A DNA stretch of 64,000 nt from Cladorhizidae sp. MBARI D1340-BT2 (GCA_028752905.1 JAQNBH010000010.1:20394422-20458421); one strand, 5' to 3'; shown: positions 39,101 to 44,240, counted from the first letter of the stretch. Numbers and translations are program-made. The notes: generated from the letters alone by a model not told the origin.

Positions 39101-41011
39101 CCCTGGTTCGTTAGTTATCCCTAGTTCACTAGTTAACCCTAGTTCATTAGTTACCCTAGTTCATTAGTCACACTATTTATTGTCCTATCTGCATTGGTTT
39201 GGCTGTTTTAAGACTTGGAGACTACATAACAGGGAGCCAGGAGAGGATTACAGTTACAAAACCCTTTCCCTGGTCGAGTTATCCCTATACTCCATGGTCC
39301 CACCCTACCTGGGTTCTCACACACCAGACACACACACACATGTACAAACACACAACAAATGTATATTTCCATGGTTGTATTATATAGTAGAAGTGTACGT
39401 GTTTCGGTCTGTATGTGTGTAGCTATGCCTGCTTTGATAGCCAAGAAGAAGGTCGGATGTGGACAAAATTTCATCTGTGGAACTAGATGGATGAATGGAT
39501 TTAAAAAAAAAAAGGTTTCAGACTTGAAGCCACCATATATGCCATGGCACTTGACATTATCCTATTTTGTTTAGGAATATATCTATTCATGCTAGCAATG
39601 ATAGCACACATGGCCCAACTTGCAACATATGACCAATAAATTGTACTACATATTATGTTCATTTTCACTTAATGCAGAAAATTTGCTTGCGAAGCTGCTT
39701 CTAAACTGACTGTATTAGAAAATCACCACAGCATATTTGCTAAAATGACGAGATTTACAGATGGCAATGTCATCATGAACTGGTTATTTTTTATTTTTTA
39801 ACTTTATTTTTAAGCAGATGCATAGATAGCCACAAAAAGGATTGGGAGAGGAGCATTGGGGGTGGGGGGGTGGGGGAGGGGGGGGGGGGTTAATATGGAA
39901 CAATAATGTTGGGGGCAATATTTGGTGTGGGCACGTCCTTCACCCTCATTTTGTGCTCCTCTGCTAGATATTTTATCCTCTCCCGGGCAATGCCTGGCGC
40001 TACATGCATCTAGAATCTAATTAAAATTTTGACCTCTGCCATAGTAAGTACATAACTTACGATCATTATCGATAATTCTGCAGAGAGTGGGATTACGCCT
40101 TGTGGTGTCCAATAATGTTGGGTTAGTAGCATTAACTACTTCCAACAGAACAATAAACAACTGTTCCACATTTTCATTAATTTCATCGTCCACAACAGGA
40201 ACGAAAGCATCAACATCATCAACTGTATTTGTATCCTCATCAGCAGGAAAGACAACCTCGAAAACAGTGCCATTGAAATCTGCTTCCACTGTAAATAAAA
40301 ACTAAAGTTGTAGCCTGATATGGCAAATTAATACACACATAGTTTCTTTTCTAGATTAACTCATCCTCATTTAGGCTGACAAAATAGGATGTGCTTGGTG
40401 GATCATTCACTTTCATGTAGTAGTCACCACAATGGTGCACCAACCAGAATAGTAACTTGCTAGTGATGCTTTAGAGTTCATTTGGTCAGAGTATTTCACC
40501 TAAATACATCTATAGTAAACTAAAATCACAAAAGAGTTAGTCTATAACCTACAATATACCTTTATTGAAATTATTGGAAGCAGCTCTTAATTTCTAGTAG
40601 ATATAGGGCTGATAAAAAACTAGGTATTATAAAATCTACTAACTGAACAGTTTAGTGCTTAATTAATTTCAAAATGCTTCCTGAATCTGAAATCAAAATG
40701 GAGTTCTTTCAATGAAATGGAAAATTCACACTCATGGTGTACAGCCCAAAAGCATGACTGGGATACATGATACCCCAATTACAATATCTTTCTCTTACTA
40801 GCTTGAACTGGTGAGTCCTCATTAATCCCTTGTGCACCATCAGGAATATTAAGTGATCTTCTCAATGCAGCAGTAAGAGTCAGTGGAGTTACCCTGAAGG
40901 TGACTGGATTGGCTAACAGCACATTCCTGTCCTTGAATATTTTTACTGGCACCATTGCATTTGGCCTCTCATCTTCCCTGTAATCGCTTTCTGAGAACCC
41001 GAATAATGCAT
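42..41011 (-). CDS. Calx-beta repeat transmembrane receptor, candidate receptor tyrosine kinase (partial, multi-exon)
   Basis: This is the whole gene model; exons are listed separately. About 20 exons joined in frame give roughly 1,180 residues: eight Calx-beta-like domains (acidic D-D-x-x-x-E-x-x-E-x-F strands recur), one Cys-rich module, a transmembrane helix, and a cytoplasmic stretch ending in LEINESVGQ plus a split Gly codon, which resembles the start of a kinase glycine loop. Every ectodomain intron is phase 1 with GT-AG ends. Calx-beta domains are known as Ca2+-binding or adhesive sandwiches in exchangers and extracellular proteins. The kinase itself would lie beyond the left edge, so catalytic identity is inferred from about 37 residues only. 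The 5' end is missing: the first exon seen abuts a scaffold gap and begins mid-domain. It could instead be a non-kinase adhesion receptor. Confidence 0.75.
205..224 (-). CDS. 20-nt micro-exon linking transmembrane and juxtamembrane exons
   Basis: The micro-exon is flanked by a pyrimidine-rich acceptor (TTTATTCTAG) and a consensus donor (GTAAGTCAT). It completes an Arg codon begun in the transmembrane exon, adds SLGKDS, and leaves one base that completes Glu in the juxtamembrane exon. Without it the downstream frame hits a stop after 14 codons. Both junction phases fit exactly, which is strong support for so short an exon. Confidence 0.6.
225..2484. other. Intron, AT-rich, no gene seen
   Basis: This intron separates the transmembrane exon from the micro-exon. 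It is AT-rich with scattered short A/T runs. Short open frames on both strands lack codon bias, splice context or recognisable motifs. I see no further exon here, and frame continuity does not need one. Confidence 0.5.
2485..2632 (-). CDS. Exon: transmembrane helix and stop-transfer
   Basis: Acceptor TTCTACAG precedes the exon and donor GTATGTC follows. It encodes VSTDPF, then about 27 hydrophobic residues starting VIIGAIVGAIAL and ending IVFAYFV, then RRKSATKAAEEDVNLR. The basic RRK marks the cytoplasmic face, giving type I topology. A small-xxx-small GAIVG motif sits in the outer half of the helix, a pattern common in helix pairing. The exon starts phase 1 and ends phase 2. Reading past the donor would add YVINYKFET and a stop. 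Confidence 0.85.
2995..5165. mobile_element. DNA-transposon-like element with ~440-bp inverted repeats
   Basis: Bases about 2,995-3,452 are an imperfect inverted copy of about 4,733-5,165; for example GTTCTAACTTTGCTTTAAG near 4,783 mirrors CTTAAAGCAAAGTTAGAAC near 3,397. The arms flank about 1.3 kb containing decayed coding sequence. It sits in the intron between the transmembrane exon and the last ectodomain exon. Outer ends and target duplication were not resolved. The superfamily is not assigned. Confidence 0.6.
3500..4690 (+). pseudogene. Decayed transposon-associated ORF with Cys-rich tail
   Basis: Plus-strand fragments in several frames read coherently: LGDELTKCLPALHVLTGC near 4,040, a stretch with DDLCLDAFDSNALKVDFE near 4,255-4,310, then LWIQTNTMNAESYGFV near 4,365-4,410. 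A Cys-rich end follows (CGKCVRKNVCHC, then CCKYCKCKGGGCCKNP, about 4,480-4,580). This order recalls uncharacterised ORFs in cnidarian and sponge genomes that end in a CXC-like cluster; that is memory, not a search. Frameshifts and stops make it a pseudogene. It lies between the two long inverted repeats and is probably their cargo. Confidence 0.45.
5352..5396 (-). CDS. Possible 45-nt duplicate stalk exon
   Basis: This short segment resembles the 3' end of the neighbouring exon at 5,465 (PTSEATKMEMTQT versus PETTEMNGTQT). It has an AG before it and a GTAATTC donor after it. Its phase (two bases in, one base out) allows inclusion or skipping without changing frame. The acceptor tract is weak, so it may be a dead duplicate. 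Confidence 0.35.
5465..5740 (-). CDS. Exon H': second half of membrane-proximal Calx-beta-like domain
   Basis: An excellent acceptor (TTCTTCTTCCTGCAG) and donor GTATAATT bound 92 codons. It encodes GLYFRPTLTFEKDGNKSQF, a Gly-rich turn, and IFNVVLTFINFTDG, matching late Calx-beta strands, then a short stalk (SIPETTEMNGTQT). The final base joins the transmembrane exon to make Asp. Potential N-glycosylation sites are NKS, NFT, NIS and NGT. Confidence 0.75.
5741..6901. other. Intron, nothing recognised
   Basis: This is AT-rich intronic sequence between exons H' and G'. No coding pattern, repeat family or splice pair was identified on either strand. Confidence 0.4.
6902..7057 (-). CDS. Exon G': first half of membrane-proximal Calx-beta-like domain
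   Basis: The acceptor GTTTATCTTCCAG and donor GTAAGCAA give 52 codons: IYFQFDPVVYSARNVDKAV, then LNVSFFSGNLGDFGVILG and VVDNSSTSTAI. This is the N-terminal strand set of a Calx-beta-like domain, completed by the exon at 5,465. It begins two bases into a codon and ends with one base, as its neighbours do. Confidence 0.8.
7714..7770 (-). CDS. Probable 57-nt exon
   Basis: Acceptor CCTCCTGTCTCAG and a strong donor GTAAGTATA flank 57 bases that keep the phase 1-1 rule. It would add YSFTNLSLFSLLVNMMPP between exons E' and G'. In the first block this position holds the 55-codon Cys-rich exon F; no sequence similarity between the two is evident. It may be optional, because skipping it also keeps frame. 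Confidence 0.5.
7771..9463. other. Intron with a half copy of a palindromic MITE
   Basis: No other exon was placed with confidence. Bases about 8,563-8,650 carry one arm of the palindromic repeat seen at 22.7-23.0 kb (ATAATCAACTTCAAATTG, then GACTAGATGCTCTAG). A GT/TG-rich tract lies at 9,095-9,175. Bases 9,185-9,285 resemble the intron beside exon E (about 28,040-28,095), which supports duplication. Confidence 0.5.
9464..9676 (-). CDS. Exon E': second half of a Calx-beta domain
   Basis: Acceptor TTACAAATTCAG and donor GTATATTGC bound 71 codons: GDDFEVEL, FSPGPGNITEIRR, the acidic motif INDDDIWEHDESFTLEL, then TQSGVNISSNMTEIIILDDE. It is the clear homologue of exon E at 28,265 (LSTQSGVILSPNITEII). 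The D-D-x-x-x-E-x-x-E-x-F pattern is typical of Calx-beta. Confidence 0.85.
9677..10350. other. Intron, nothing recognised
   Basis: No coding or repeat signal was found beyond scattered short open frames without motifs. Confidence 0.35.
10360..11515 (+). pseudogene. hAT transposase pseudogene (ZBED/C17orf113-like)
   Basis: Plus-strand pieces line up with hAT-type transposase-derived proteins. A zinc-finger-like segment (SRAWIDYSNKHKTSNIVDYA, about 10,490-10,560) is followed by a middle segment (YPATHDLEEDMEWTLDRCTK, about 10,745-10,805) and a C-terminal dimerisation-like end (WPNILLTCKLPFSLSFA, about 11,355-11,410, then TLNDLLWINLE). Stops and frameshifts separate them. Family assignment is from remembered motifs. 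It lies antisense to the host gene in the intron between D' and E'. Confidence 0.6.
11935..12084 (-). pseudogene. Exon D' (eroded): first half of a Calx-beta domain
   Basis: Acceptor TTTCCTTATAG is followed by AIVGFERTMYSLNESAKNL, matching exon D (AIIGFEKDLYFVNESAKFL) residue by residue. After that the similarity disappears and no convincing phase-1 donor is found, so the left boundary given is only where exon D would end. The domain may be truncated or the exon skipped; joining C' directly to E' keeps frame. Confidence 0.5.
12100..12310. repeat. Degenerate AGT/TAG-rich microsatellite
   Basis: This tract is rich in AGTAGTA-type triplets and sits just left of exon C', the same relative place as the larger (TAG)n tract left of exon C (33,727-33,992). 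The shared position supports common origin of the two blocks. Confidence 0.6.
12366..12785 (-). CDS. Exon C': complete Calx-beta-like domain
   Basis: Acceptor CTTTTATTTTAG and donor GTATTCATA bound 140 codons. It opens LVIGFEHESYTFDEPEQTI, continues EQTFEVAIDITDPSFSLR, carries the acidic motif YPDDIIEGTEMFLAISSP, and ends LSTVFRSATIVIEDNE. Exon C (34,069) shares the opening (IVIGFENSTYTFTEPDS) and the end (LSTVFRSATIIIEDND). One exon holds one whole domain here, unlike the two-exon domains on either side. Confidence 0.85.
12786..13985. other. Intron; segment homologous to the intron near 37.1 kb
   Basis: No gene is seen. Bases about 13,420-13,520 (TGTCTCCAATTTGTAGCCAG, then TGATTTGGAAAGCTTC) resemble about 37,105-37,205 (TGTCTCCAGGTTGTAGCCAA, then GGATTTGGAAAACTACC). 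Both lie in the B-C introns of their blocks, as expected from a tandem duplication. Confidence 0.5.
13990..15620 (+). pseudogene. Gmr1-like Ty3/gypsy pol pseudogene (integrase before RT)
   Basis: In plus-strand order the pieces are: an integrase H2C2 zinc-finger region (YSIPMTGHLEN near 14,105 and SCAECQKS-like residues near 14,200); the start of the integrase core (IDIVG, then SSGNKYILT, near 14,295-14,355); a jump to reverse transcriptase (CSPCWSPIIMVAKKD near 14,490, FSTLNLANAN near 14,650, FGLKGAPSTF near 14,765, MAYLDNTLVFS near 14,825); a thumb region near 14,930-15,120; and RNase H remnants to about 15,620. Stops and shifts are frequent. The integrase catalytic core seems deleted. Integrase upstream of RT is the defining order of Gmr1-type gypsy elements. 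A TGTTAGGCCCAAAC stretch at 15,644 might begin an LTR. Confidence 0.65.
15645..16528. other. Intron, possible LTR debris
   Basis: This follows the retroelement remnant. It begins TGTTAGGCCC, LTR-like, but no partner copy was found. The rest is AT-rich with no coding signal. Confidence 0.3.
16529..16753 (-). CDS. Exon B': second half of a Calx-beta domain
   Basis: Acceptor CTTGTTTACAG and donor GTAAGTTTAC bound 75 codons: EDDFNTTSFSVEFPADEDR, the acidic stretch FANDEIDERTEQFFVVFLDV, and ECRIIDDD. Exon B (40,061) is its homologue (VVDDEINENVEQLFIVLLEV, CRIIDND). The exon joins A' on one side and C' on the other without frame loss. Confidence 0.85.
16754..17985. other. Intron, nothing recognised
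   Basis: AT-rich intronic sequence. Short open frames show no motif. Confidence 0.4.
17986..18198 (-). CDS. Exon A': first half of a Calx-beta domain
   Basis: Acceptor ATTTTATGAAACAG and donor GTAAGGGAG bound 213 bases, exactly the length of exon A at 40,799. It encodes ATFLFSKKGYRENEMVDAM, PVKINKEPNVLLANPVIFRV and SPVQA. Both the protein (NVLLANPV, SPVQA) and the bases around both splice sites are clearly shared with exon A. It begins the second four-domain block. Confidence 0.88.
19825..19920. repeat. Degenerate palindromic-MITE arm
   Basis: It contains AATTACAATGACCTTCTCAA and CTAGATACTCTAGC, matching one arm of the palindromic repeat at 22,880-23,045 and 51,728-51,860. Confidence 0.5.
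20585..20930. repeat. Degenerate minisatellite
   Basis: Diverged units built around ATCCCAGGATGTCAGAGTA recur (20,592; 20,850 and weaker forms between). The segment is more GC-rich than the surrounding intron. Unit boundaries are not clean. Confidence 0.5.
21069..21272 (-). CDS. Exon H: second half of Calx-beta-like domain 4
   Basis: Acceptor TTTTTTTATTATAG and donor GTAAGTTTG bound 68 codons: GKKDVTLSTTALAFGREQN, a strand LKVFFIFEKDFISQESNETF, then DVLHVTILDND. The terminal DND joins exon A' to start the second block. SQESNETF is the usual acidic/E-x-F strand of the domain. Confidence 0.82.
22685..22832. mobile_element. Palindromic MITE copy 1
   Basis: One arm reads CTCTCGACATTTCGACTAGA and the other GAACATCTAGTCGAAACATCG, around a centre with GCAGGAATAATAATTATTCC. 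The transcript would fold into a long hairpin. The outer arms (GTAAGTTGATTATTGGAAAGG) are shared with the neighbouring copy. Confidence 0.7.
22880..23045. mobile_element. Palindromic MITE copy 2 (best preserved)
   Basis: Arms run from ACTCTCAGTTGACATAATAAC and CACCTTCTCAATAATCAACTT inward to ACTCGACATTTCGAC, then back out through TCTAGTCGAAATGTCGAG and AAGTTGATTATTGAGAAG. Nearly the whole unit is self-complementary. A similar unit lies at 51,728-51,860. Confidence 0.75.
24052..24177 (-). CDS. Exon G: first half of Calx-beta-like domain 4
   Basis: Acceptor GTTTATTCGTAG and donor GTAGGATAA bound 42 codons: FGFFTSSYTGIERQDPYFVQ and PTPTFAEIRIELEEA. With exon H it completes a domain. Its first two bases complete Glu with exon F. 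Position and role match G' (6,902), although sequence similarity is low. Confidence 0.78.
24178..26066. other. Intron with a degenerate MITE
   Basis: A decayed palindrome relative lies near 25,018-25,105 (GATGTTTCAACTAGATAATC). Otherwise AT-rich with no coding signal. Confidence 0.45.
26067..26231 (-). CDS. Exon F: Cys-rich module
   Basis: Acceptor TTTTTATTTGCAG and donor GTAAGAGTGG bound 55 codons. It reads FATPEIIVECYGTSNCRG, then IEDCCDNRNSSPGVAYVASG and FRCCVVCTR: eight cysteines, six in CC or CxxC-like settings. A Cys-rich insert followed directly by a Calx-beta strand (FGFFTSS) suggests a disulphide-bonded module spliced between domains 3 and 4. No named family is claimed. No counterpart was found in the second block. 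Confidence 0.8.
26232..28264. other. Intron, nothing firm
   Basis: Mostly AT-rich. Bases 28,040-28,095 resemble the intron beside exon E' (9,185-9,285). No exon or element was recognised. Confidence 0.4.
28265..28480 (-). CDS. Exon E: second half of Calx-beta domain 3
   Basis: Acceptor CTTTGTAATTCCAG and donor GTATATATGC bound 72 codons: DNDFTQVNSGLVYAPGPGN, the acidic motif ITDDNNTQEGNESFTLQLL, then NITEIIIQDDE. The homologous exon E' shares PGPGN, ESFTL and TQSGV. It completes the domain begun in exon D. Confidence 0.87.
28481..29260. other. Intron segment of unusual composition
   Basis: This stretch is less AT-rich than the surrounding intron, with many CTC/CGC words (for example GTTCGCTCGCTCCAAACTCC near 28,895). 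It may be an inserted element such as a solo LTR, but no ends, duplications or coding were recognised. Confidence 0.3.
29268..29545 (-). pseudogene. Possible piggyBac-like N-terminal fragment
   Basis: The minus strand reads SPLGQHMYAYIKPFSSPIG and then MLDGMVRETNKYAQFHL. This recalls the entry of piggyBac-type transposases, where 'I-V-x-E-T-N-R-Y-A' is typical. Nothing else of the family was seen. Plain coincidence is possible. Confidence 0.3.
29546..30500. other. Intron, nothing recognised
   Basis: No motif-bearing ORF or repeat was identified. A short (TA)n tract lies at 30,362-30,380. Confidence 0.35.
30700..32530 (+). pseudogene. hAT transposase pseudogene (ZMYM1/DUF4371-like)
   Basis: Plus-strand segments follow the order of zinc-finger MYM/TTF-type hAT proteins. 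There is an acidic N-terminus (30,763-31,002); a TTF-like finger (VFCVYCKYAHKHDLLTF, then FRTHENSDMHLEM, 31,085-31,250); GLLKQLEAMKYLLMQGIALHG (31,330-31,395); a catalytic-core entry WYAVIADEATDVTFKEQFN (31,570-31,630); PLSLCRGQAYDRAA (about 31,755-31,805); and a C-terminal dimerisation remnant near 32,350-32,420. Several shifts and stops break it. A possible left terminus with CAGGGGAGGCTCC lies near 30,503. It lies antisense within the D-E intron of the receptor gene. Confidence 0.65.
32560..33516. other. Intron with poly-G tract
   Basis: A long poly-G run lies near 33,099-33,124. No exon was recognised. A short minus-strand stretch near 32,840-33,000 reads smoothly (MMPDNDNFGLSEVES) but has no identified family or splice context. 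Confidence 0.35.
33517..33666 (-). CDS. Exon D: first half of Calx-beta domain 3
   Basis: Acceptor GATATTTTCTTATAG and donor GTAATATAG bound 50 codons: AIIGFEKDLYFVNESAKFL, EVCVEVIDPSISEPLRRLI and VVMYNTVRGSA. It joins exon E to form the DDNDFT strand. The exon is open through its whole length but has no internal start, so length-based scans miss it. Confidence 0.82.
33727..33992. repeat. (TAG)n/(AGT)n microsatellite
   Basis: Imperfect AGT triplets run for about 265 bases between exons C and D. Long open frames of valine or serine here are translations of the repeat, not genes. Confidence 0.85.
34069..34473 (-). CDS. Exon C: complete Calx-beta-like domain 2
   Basis: A strong acceptor (TTGTTTTTTTATTACAG) opens 135 codons: IVIGFENSTYTFTEPDSLP, SEQIVSVVVEVRDP, the acidic motif YPDEDFEGKEGFLAVASP, and LSTVFRSATIIIEDND. 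The 3' edge chosen keeps the phase-1 rule. A second donor lies 17 bases further left within a 17-bp tandem duplication and would shift the frame. Confidence 0.85.
34637..36477 (-). mobile_element. Tigger/pogo-type DNA transposon with both inverted termini
   Basis: The left end begins CAGTAGACCCTCACATATCC and the right end, read in reverse, begins CAGTAGACCCTCGCATATCC, with TA on each side as the expected target duplication. The 1,841-bp element sits in the intron between exons B and C of the receptor gene and is oriented with it. Its transposase is broken (see next entry). Confidence 0.9.
34788..36308 (-). pseudogene. Tigger/pogo transposase pseudogene
   Basis: It starts MTESGAPRKEKRKVLSIDSK with a psq/CENP-B-type helix-turn-helix (KGVSQARLAEEYGV). 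A damaged DNA-binding region follows (36,167-35,920), then the DDE core (MLPEKTLASRYEKGADG, RVTLMACSNATGKHKL, IGKSANPRCFKN, 35,800-35,600). The second catalytic Asp lies in a broken D-N/A-P-S-H motif near 35,495; PMDQGVLVTLKRHYKRALL follows near 35,370-35,310, and then an acidic C-terminus (34,788-35,180). At least three frame changes and a shortened first catalytic motif show it is inactive. Confidence 0.85.
36478..40060. other. Large intron between exons B and C
   Basis: No gene is seen. It holds an intron segment homologous to 13.4-13.5 kb (about 37,105-37,205), a 23-bp direct repeat (38,909 and 39,239), an 18-bp minisatellite and a G-rich tract at about 39,860-39,891. Confidence 0.45.
39055..39172. 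repeat. 18-bp minisatellite
   Basis: About six tandem units close to CCCTAGTTCACTAGTTAT, with later units slightly shorter. Confidence 0.8.
40061..40288 (-). CDS. Exon B: second half of Calx-beta domain 1
   Basis: Acceptor GTTTTTATTTACAG and donor GTAAGTTATG bound 76 codons: EADFNGTVFEVVFPADED, VVDDEINENVEQLFIVLLEV and LCRIIDND. It joins exon A through a split Met and exon C through a split Pro. It is homologous to B' (16,529). Confidence 0.87.
40799..41011 (-). CDS. Exon A: first half of Calx-beta domain 1 (most upstream exon seen)
   Basis: Acceptor CTATTTCATGAAACAG and donor GTAAGAGAA bound 213 bases: ALFGFSESDYREDERPNAM, VPVKIFKDRNVLLANPVTF and SPVQA. It begins two bases into a codon, so at least one exon precedes it. 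That exon is not visible between here and the gap 90 bases away, nor recognised beyond it. Confidence 0.88.
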
Positions 41012-41101
41012 CTGTTTCATGAAATAGAAACAATCAACATGTAACTAAAGAGCATGTGAAGGCTTTCAGTAGTTCATTGCTGTACTCAATACTACATCAT
41101 C

Positions 41102-41201
41102 NNNNNNNNNNNNNNNNNNNNNNNNNNNNNNNNNNNNNNNNNNNNNNNNNNNNNNNNNNNNNNNNNNNNNNNNNNNNNNNNNNNNNNNNNNNNNNNNNNN
41201 N
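41102..41201. other. Scaffold gap (100 N)
   Basis: A run of exactly 100 unknown bases, the conventional marker for a join of unknown size. It lies just upstream of the first visible receptor exon, so the true distance to the 5' part of the gene is unknown. Confidence 0.95.
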
Positions 41202-42130
41202 TGGTAAAGGCTGTACCCTTGGCTAGGGTATAGCCAGCAGGTGAATGGTTGGTTTTGTCTCCTTGTGCTTTGTTTGCTGCTTGGTGTGCATATCATAGCT
41301 CAGAGACTGGCTTTTGTATTGTTGGCATATGATATAGCAAGGAAGAAGACCTCTTATGGTCTATCTTGCTTACCTGTGACACCTTTTGCTGCTGTTTGTC
41401 ATGTTAGTTCAATATTTTGGTATTGCTGAATTATTTTATGTGCCTTGCCTATAACTAACTGCTTGGCTATATTTTAGTGGACTGAAACGAATAAAAAATT
41501 TCCTTCATACAACAATGGGTAAAACTTGCTCAAGGGTTTAACATTACATCACAAACATTCCTATTGACATTTTATCACGTCATTGACAAATTTGCTCAGT
41601 GCCATCCGAGGTGACTTCAAGTAACTAAAGCTGACTGCTAACTCATGTCATCACCATTATCATTGTCGTAAGTAATAATAAAAATAGTGATTGTTGTAAG
41701 TGGGTGTAGTTTAGGAAATAAGTGGGTGTGATTAGGGTCAAGATGCTACTACTTCAGTTTCCACCCGCACGCCTTGACCTACACTCTTCTTGCTCAAAAT
41801 CCTGGTTATGTCTTCCTGGTTATGTCTTGTTGAGCTGTTTTGGTGACAATGAAGAAGCACTAGTTCTGAATGGGGCACTGCCTACACATCAATGTTTTGC
41901 ACGAACAGTATATTGTGTTATCAAGGAAGCAAGTTACCTTACTGATCATGAATACATGTCCCATACCAGTCACGTTCTACAAAGGTATAAAGCTCTGACA
42001 GGTCAACTCTGAGGTAGAATATACTAGTGATAGATCACTGTCAGGCAGGATAATTCATCTCCAGAAATTGATATGGATTCTACAGACTTCTCAAACAACT
42101 GAGAAAACACAACTCAGTGGTCTATTGAGA
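41202..42130. other. No gene recognised
   Basis: Open frames here (for example 41,722-42,012) show no motif I know. This may be the flank of the retroelement that follows. Confidence 0.3.
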
Positions 42131-44240
42131 TAGTTTGCCAATCTCTTTTTACCCATGGGAGATCCTGTTGCCCAATATTCAGCTATCAAGCATGAAATAT
42201 TAACTGTTGGCAAGCAAATGCCAAAAGGAGGTTAAGCATCTGGGACTTGTAGGTTCTGCCACAGGGGTTCTCCCAGATCCCAGATCCTGCAAAGGTACAT
42301 GTAGAAGCTTTCTCCATGTACCCGATACCAAAGGATGTCAAAGAGCTTAGGGGCTAGTAAAGTATTACTGCCAATTGGTAGACAACTAGTCGAACATTGC
42401 AGAACCACTGCATAAGCTTCTGAGGAAGGAGAGGAACTTCCAGTGGAACTCAAATTGCCATAAAGCCTTTGACAACCTCAAACAGAGACTGGTAAGCCAA
42501 CCTATCCTTGCATTTCCAGATTCAGTGAACAGTTTAAGGTGTACAGATGCATCTGATGTATCCATTAGTGGTATCCTAAGACAAAGCCAGAATGTTCAAG
42601 AATGAGTCATCTCCTACTGGAGTAGACAGCTACAGAAAGCAGAATGAAACTATTCAAAATTGAGAAGGAAGCTCTGGCTGCCTCAGCCAGGAAATCTACC
42701 GTAACCTGTATGGCTTACCATTTAAAACGTTTACTGACCACAACCCACTGACATCATTGAAAGACTTCAAGGATGTAGGAGGACGTCTCACTAGATGGAT
42801 GATCTTCCATGAACAGCTTGACTTCCAAATGGAATACAGATATTGGGGAAGAGCAAGGTAATGCAGAGGCCATGTTTAGGAGAGCTTCAACTGATAAAGT
42901 AGTAGTAGTGACCCAAGAATTAAGTGCAGATATTGAAGCACTGAAGGCAAACCAGCTTGCAGATGTGCAACTTGCACCTATTGTTAAAGTACTTATTCAA
43001 GGAAAGTCTCCACCTACAAATTAAGCCAGTCCCTAAACTAAGACAAGCCTTTCTCCGAGAATGACTGGAAATTTGGAGAATTATTATCATCAGCAACAAC
43101 TACACAACTTGTAACACCTAACAATACAAAGGAGGCAGTTCTCCACCAACACCATGGATACCTGGGGGTGCACAGAACAACAGAAAATATGAAGGAGTGG
43201 TTTCATTGGCTTGGATTTGAATCAGATATTAAAAAATTGGTACGTGAATGTCAGCAGTGTCAGAAATGCCATCCTCCTCAACCTGGCCCAGAAAACAATT
43301 AAATCCACTCTTTTGAGTAGCTATCTTGGGATATTATCGGTCCATACCTACAAGTTCAAAGGAAGAAAGTGTCCTCATCATGACAGATATTTTTAATAAG
43401 TGAGTTGAAGCTTTCTCCCTCAAGTCCACAGACACAGAAACACTTGTTAATATACTGGTGGATGAGATTGCCAGCCAATATGAAGTCACATCAACCCTCC
43501 ACACTGAATAATGAGCCAACTTAGCCAGTGAAGTGATATCAGTTCTTTGTGAGCATTTAGGAATTGAACACACACAAACATCTGCTTATGACCCACAAGA
43601 TGGACAGGTTGAACGTTTCAACCAACACTACTTTGGAGGCAATGCTATCCAGCATGGTTAAAGAAAACCAAAGCAATTGTGATCTATATATTCCAGAAAT
43701 CTTGTTTGCCTACCTAACAGGACTCCATGAATCTACTGGTTATTCTACCTTTTTTGTCAACTTTAGTCAATCATTATCCCTGCCACTCAATTTCATGATG
43801 GGAAGAGTCCCTGCAACTAGTGAAGGAGAGAAGAAAGAAGTCCCAAACTTTGTAAGAAGAAACTAGATATTTCTTTAAAATGGTCTATGATGACACGACG
43901 ATGAAGGTTGAGGCAGGCCCATTACTGAGGGACGACAAAAAATGAGGGTAACAATGTTTCTGTGGGAGAAAGATTATGGCTGCCTCATCTGTCTGGCATG
44001 GCCAAACACCATCCTAGACAGGATTGGTGGTGTGTACTACCGAATATAGCTGATTGGATCTTGCTAAAACATTTGTGGTGCACACCGACTGTCTACTAGT
44101 CAATGGGTTGGGTCCTAGGTATGCCAAAAAGTGAACCCACATCTGAAAGATATCATTTCCTTCAGCTAGCATATCTGAACCGGCCCAGACTATCTTGTGT
44201 AGATATAGTTACAAGAAGACAAGGAATCAACCCTGACACA
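42130..44240 (+). pseudogene. Ty3/gypsy pol pseudogene (conventional RT-RNase H-integrase order)
   Basis: Plus-strand fragments in order are: an RT thumb region (SMYPIPKDVKELRGLV near 42,313-42,360); RNase H (YTDASDVSISGILRQ-like near 42,540-42,590, IEKEALAA near 42,660, FTDHNPLTSLKDFKDVGG near 42,730-42,785); an integrase H2C2 zinc finger (HGYLGVHRTTENMKEWFHWL near 43,155-43,215, then CQQCQKCHPPQPG); the integrase core (SWDIIG near 43,325, a QTSAYDPQDGQVERFNQ-like block near 43,576-43,626); and a C-terminal region to about 44,240. Many stops and shifts are present. The order differs from the two Gmr1-like relics in the same window. Confidence 0.75.

Noticed and set aside
41066..41296. Minus-strand open frame spanning the N run
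   Set aside because: It depends on unknown bases and has no motif on either side.
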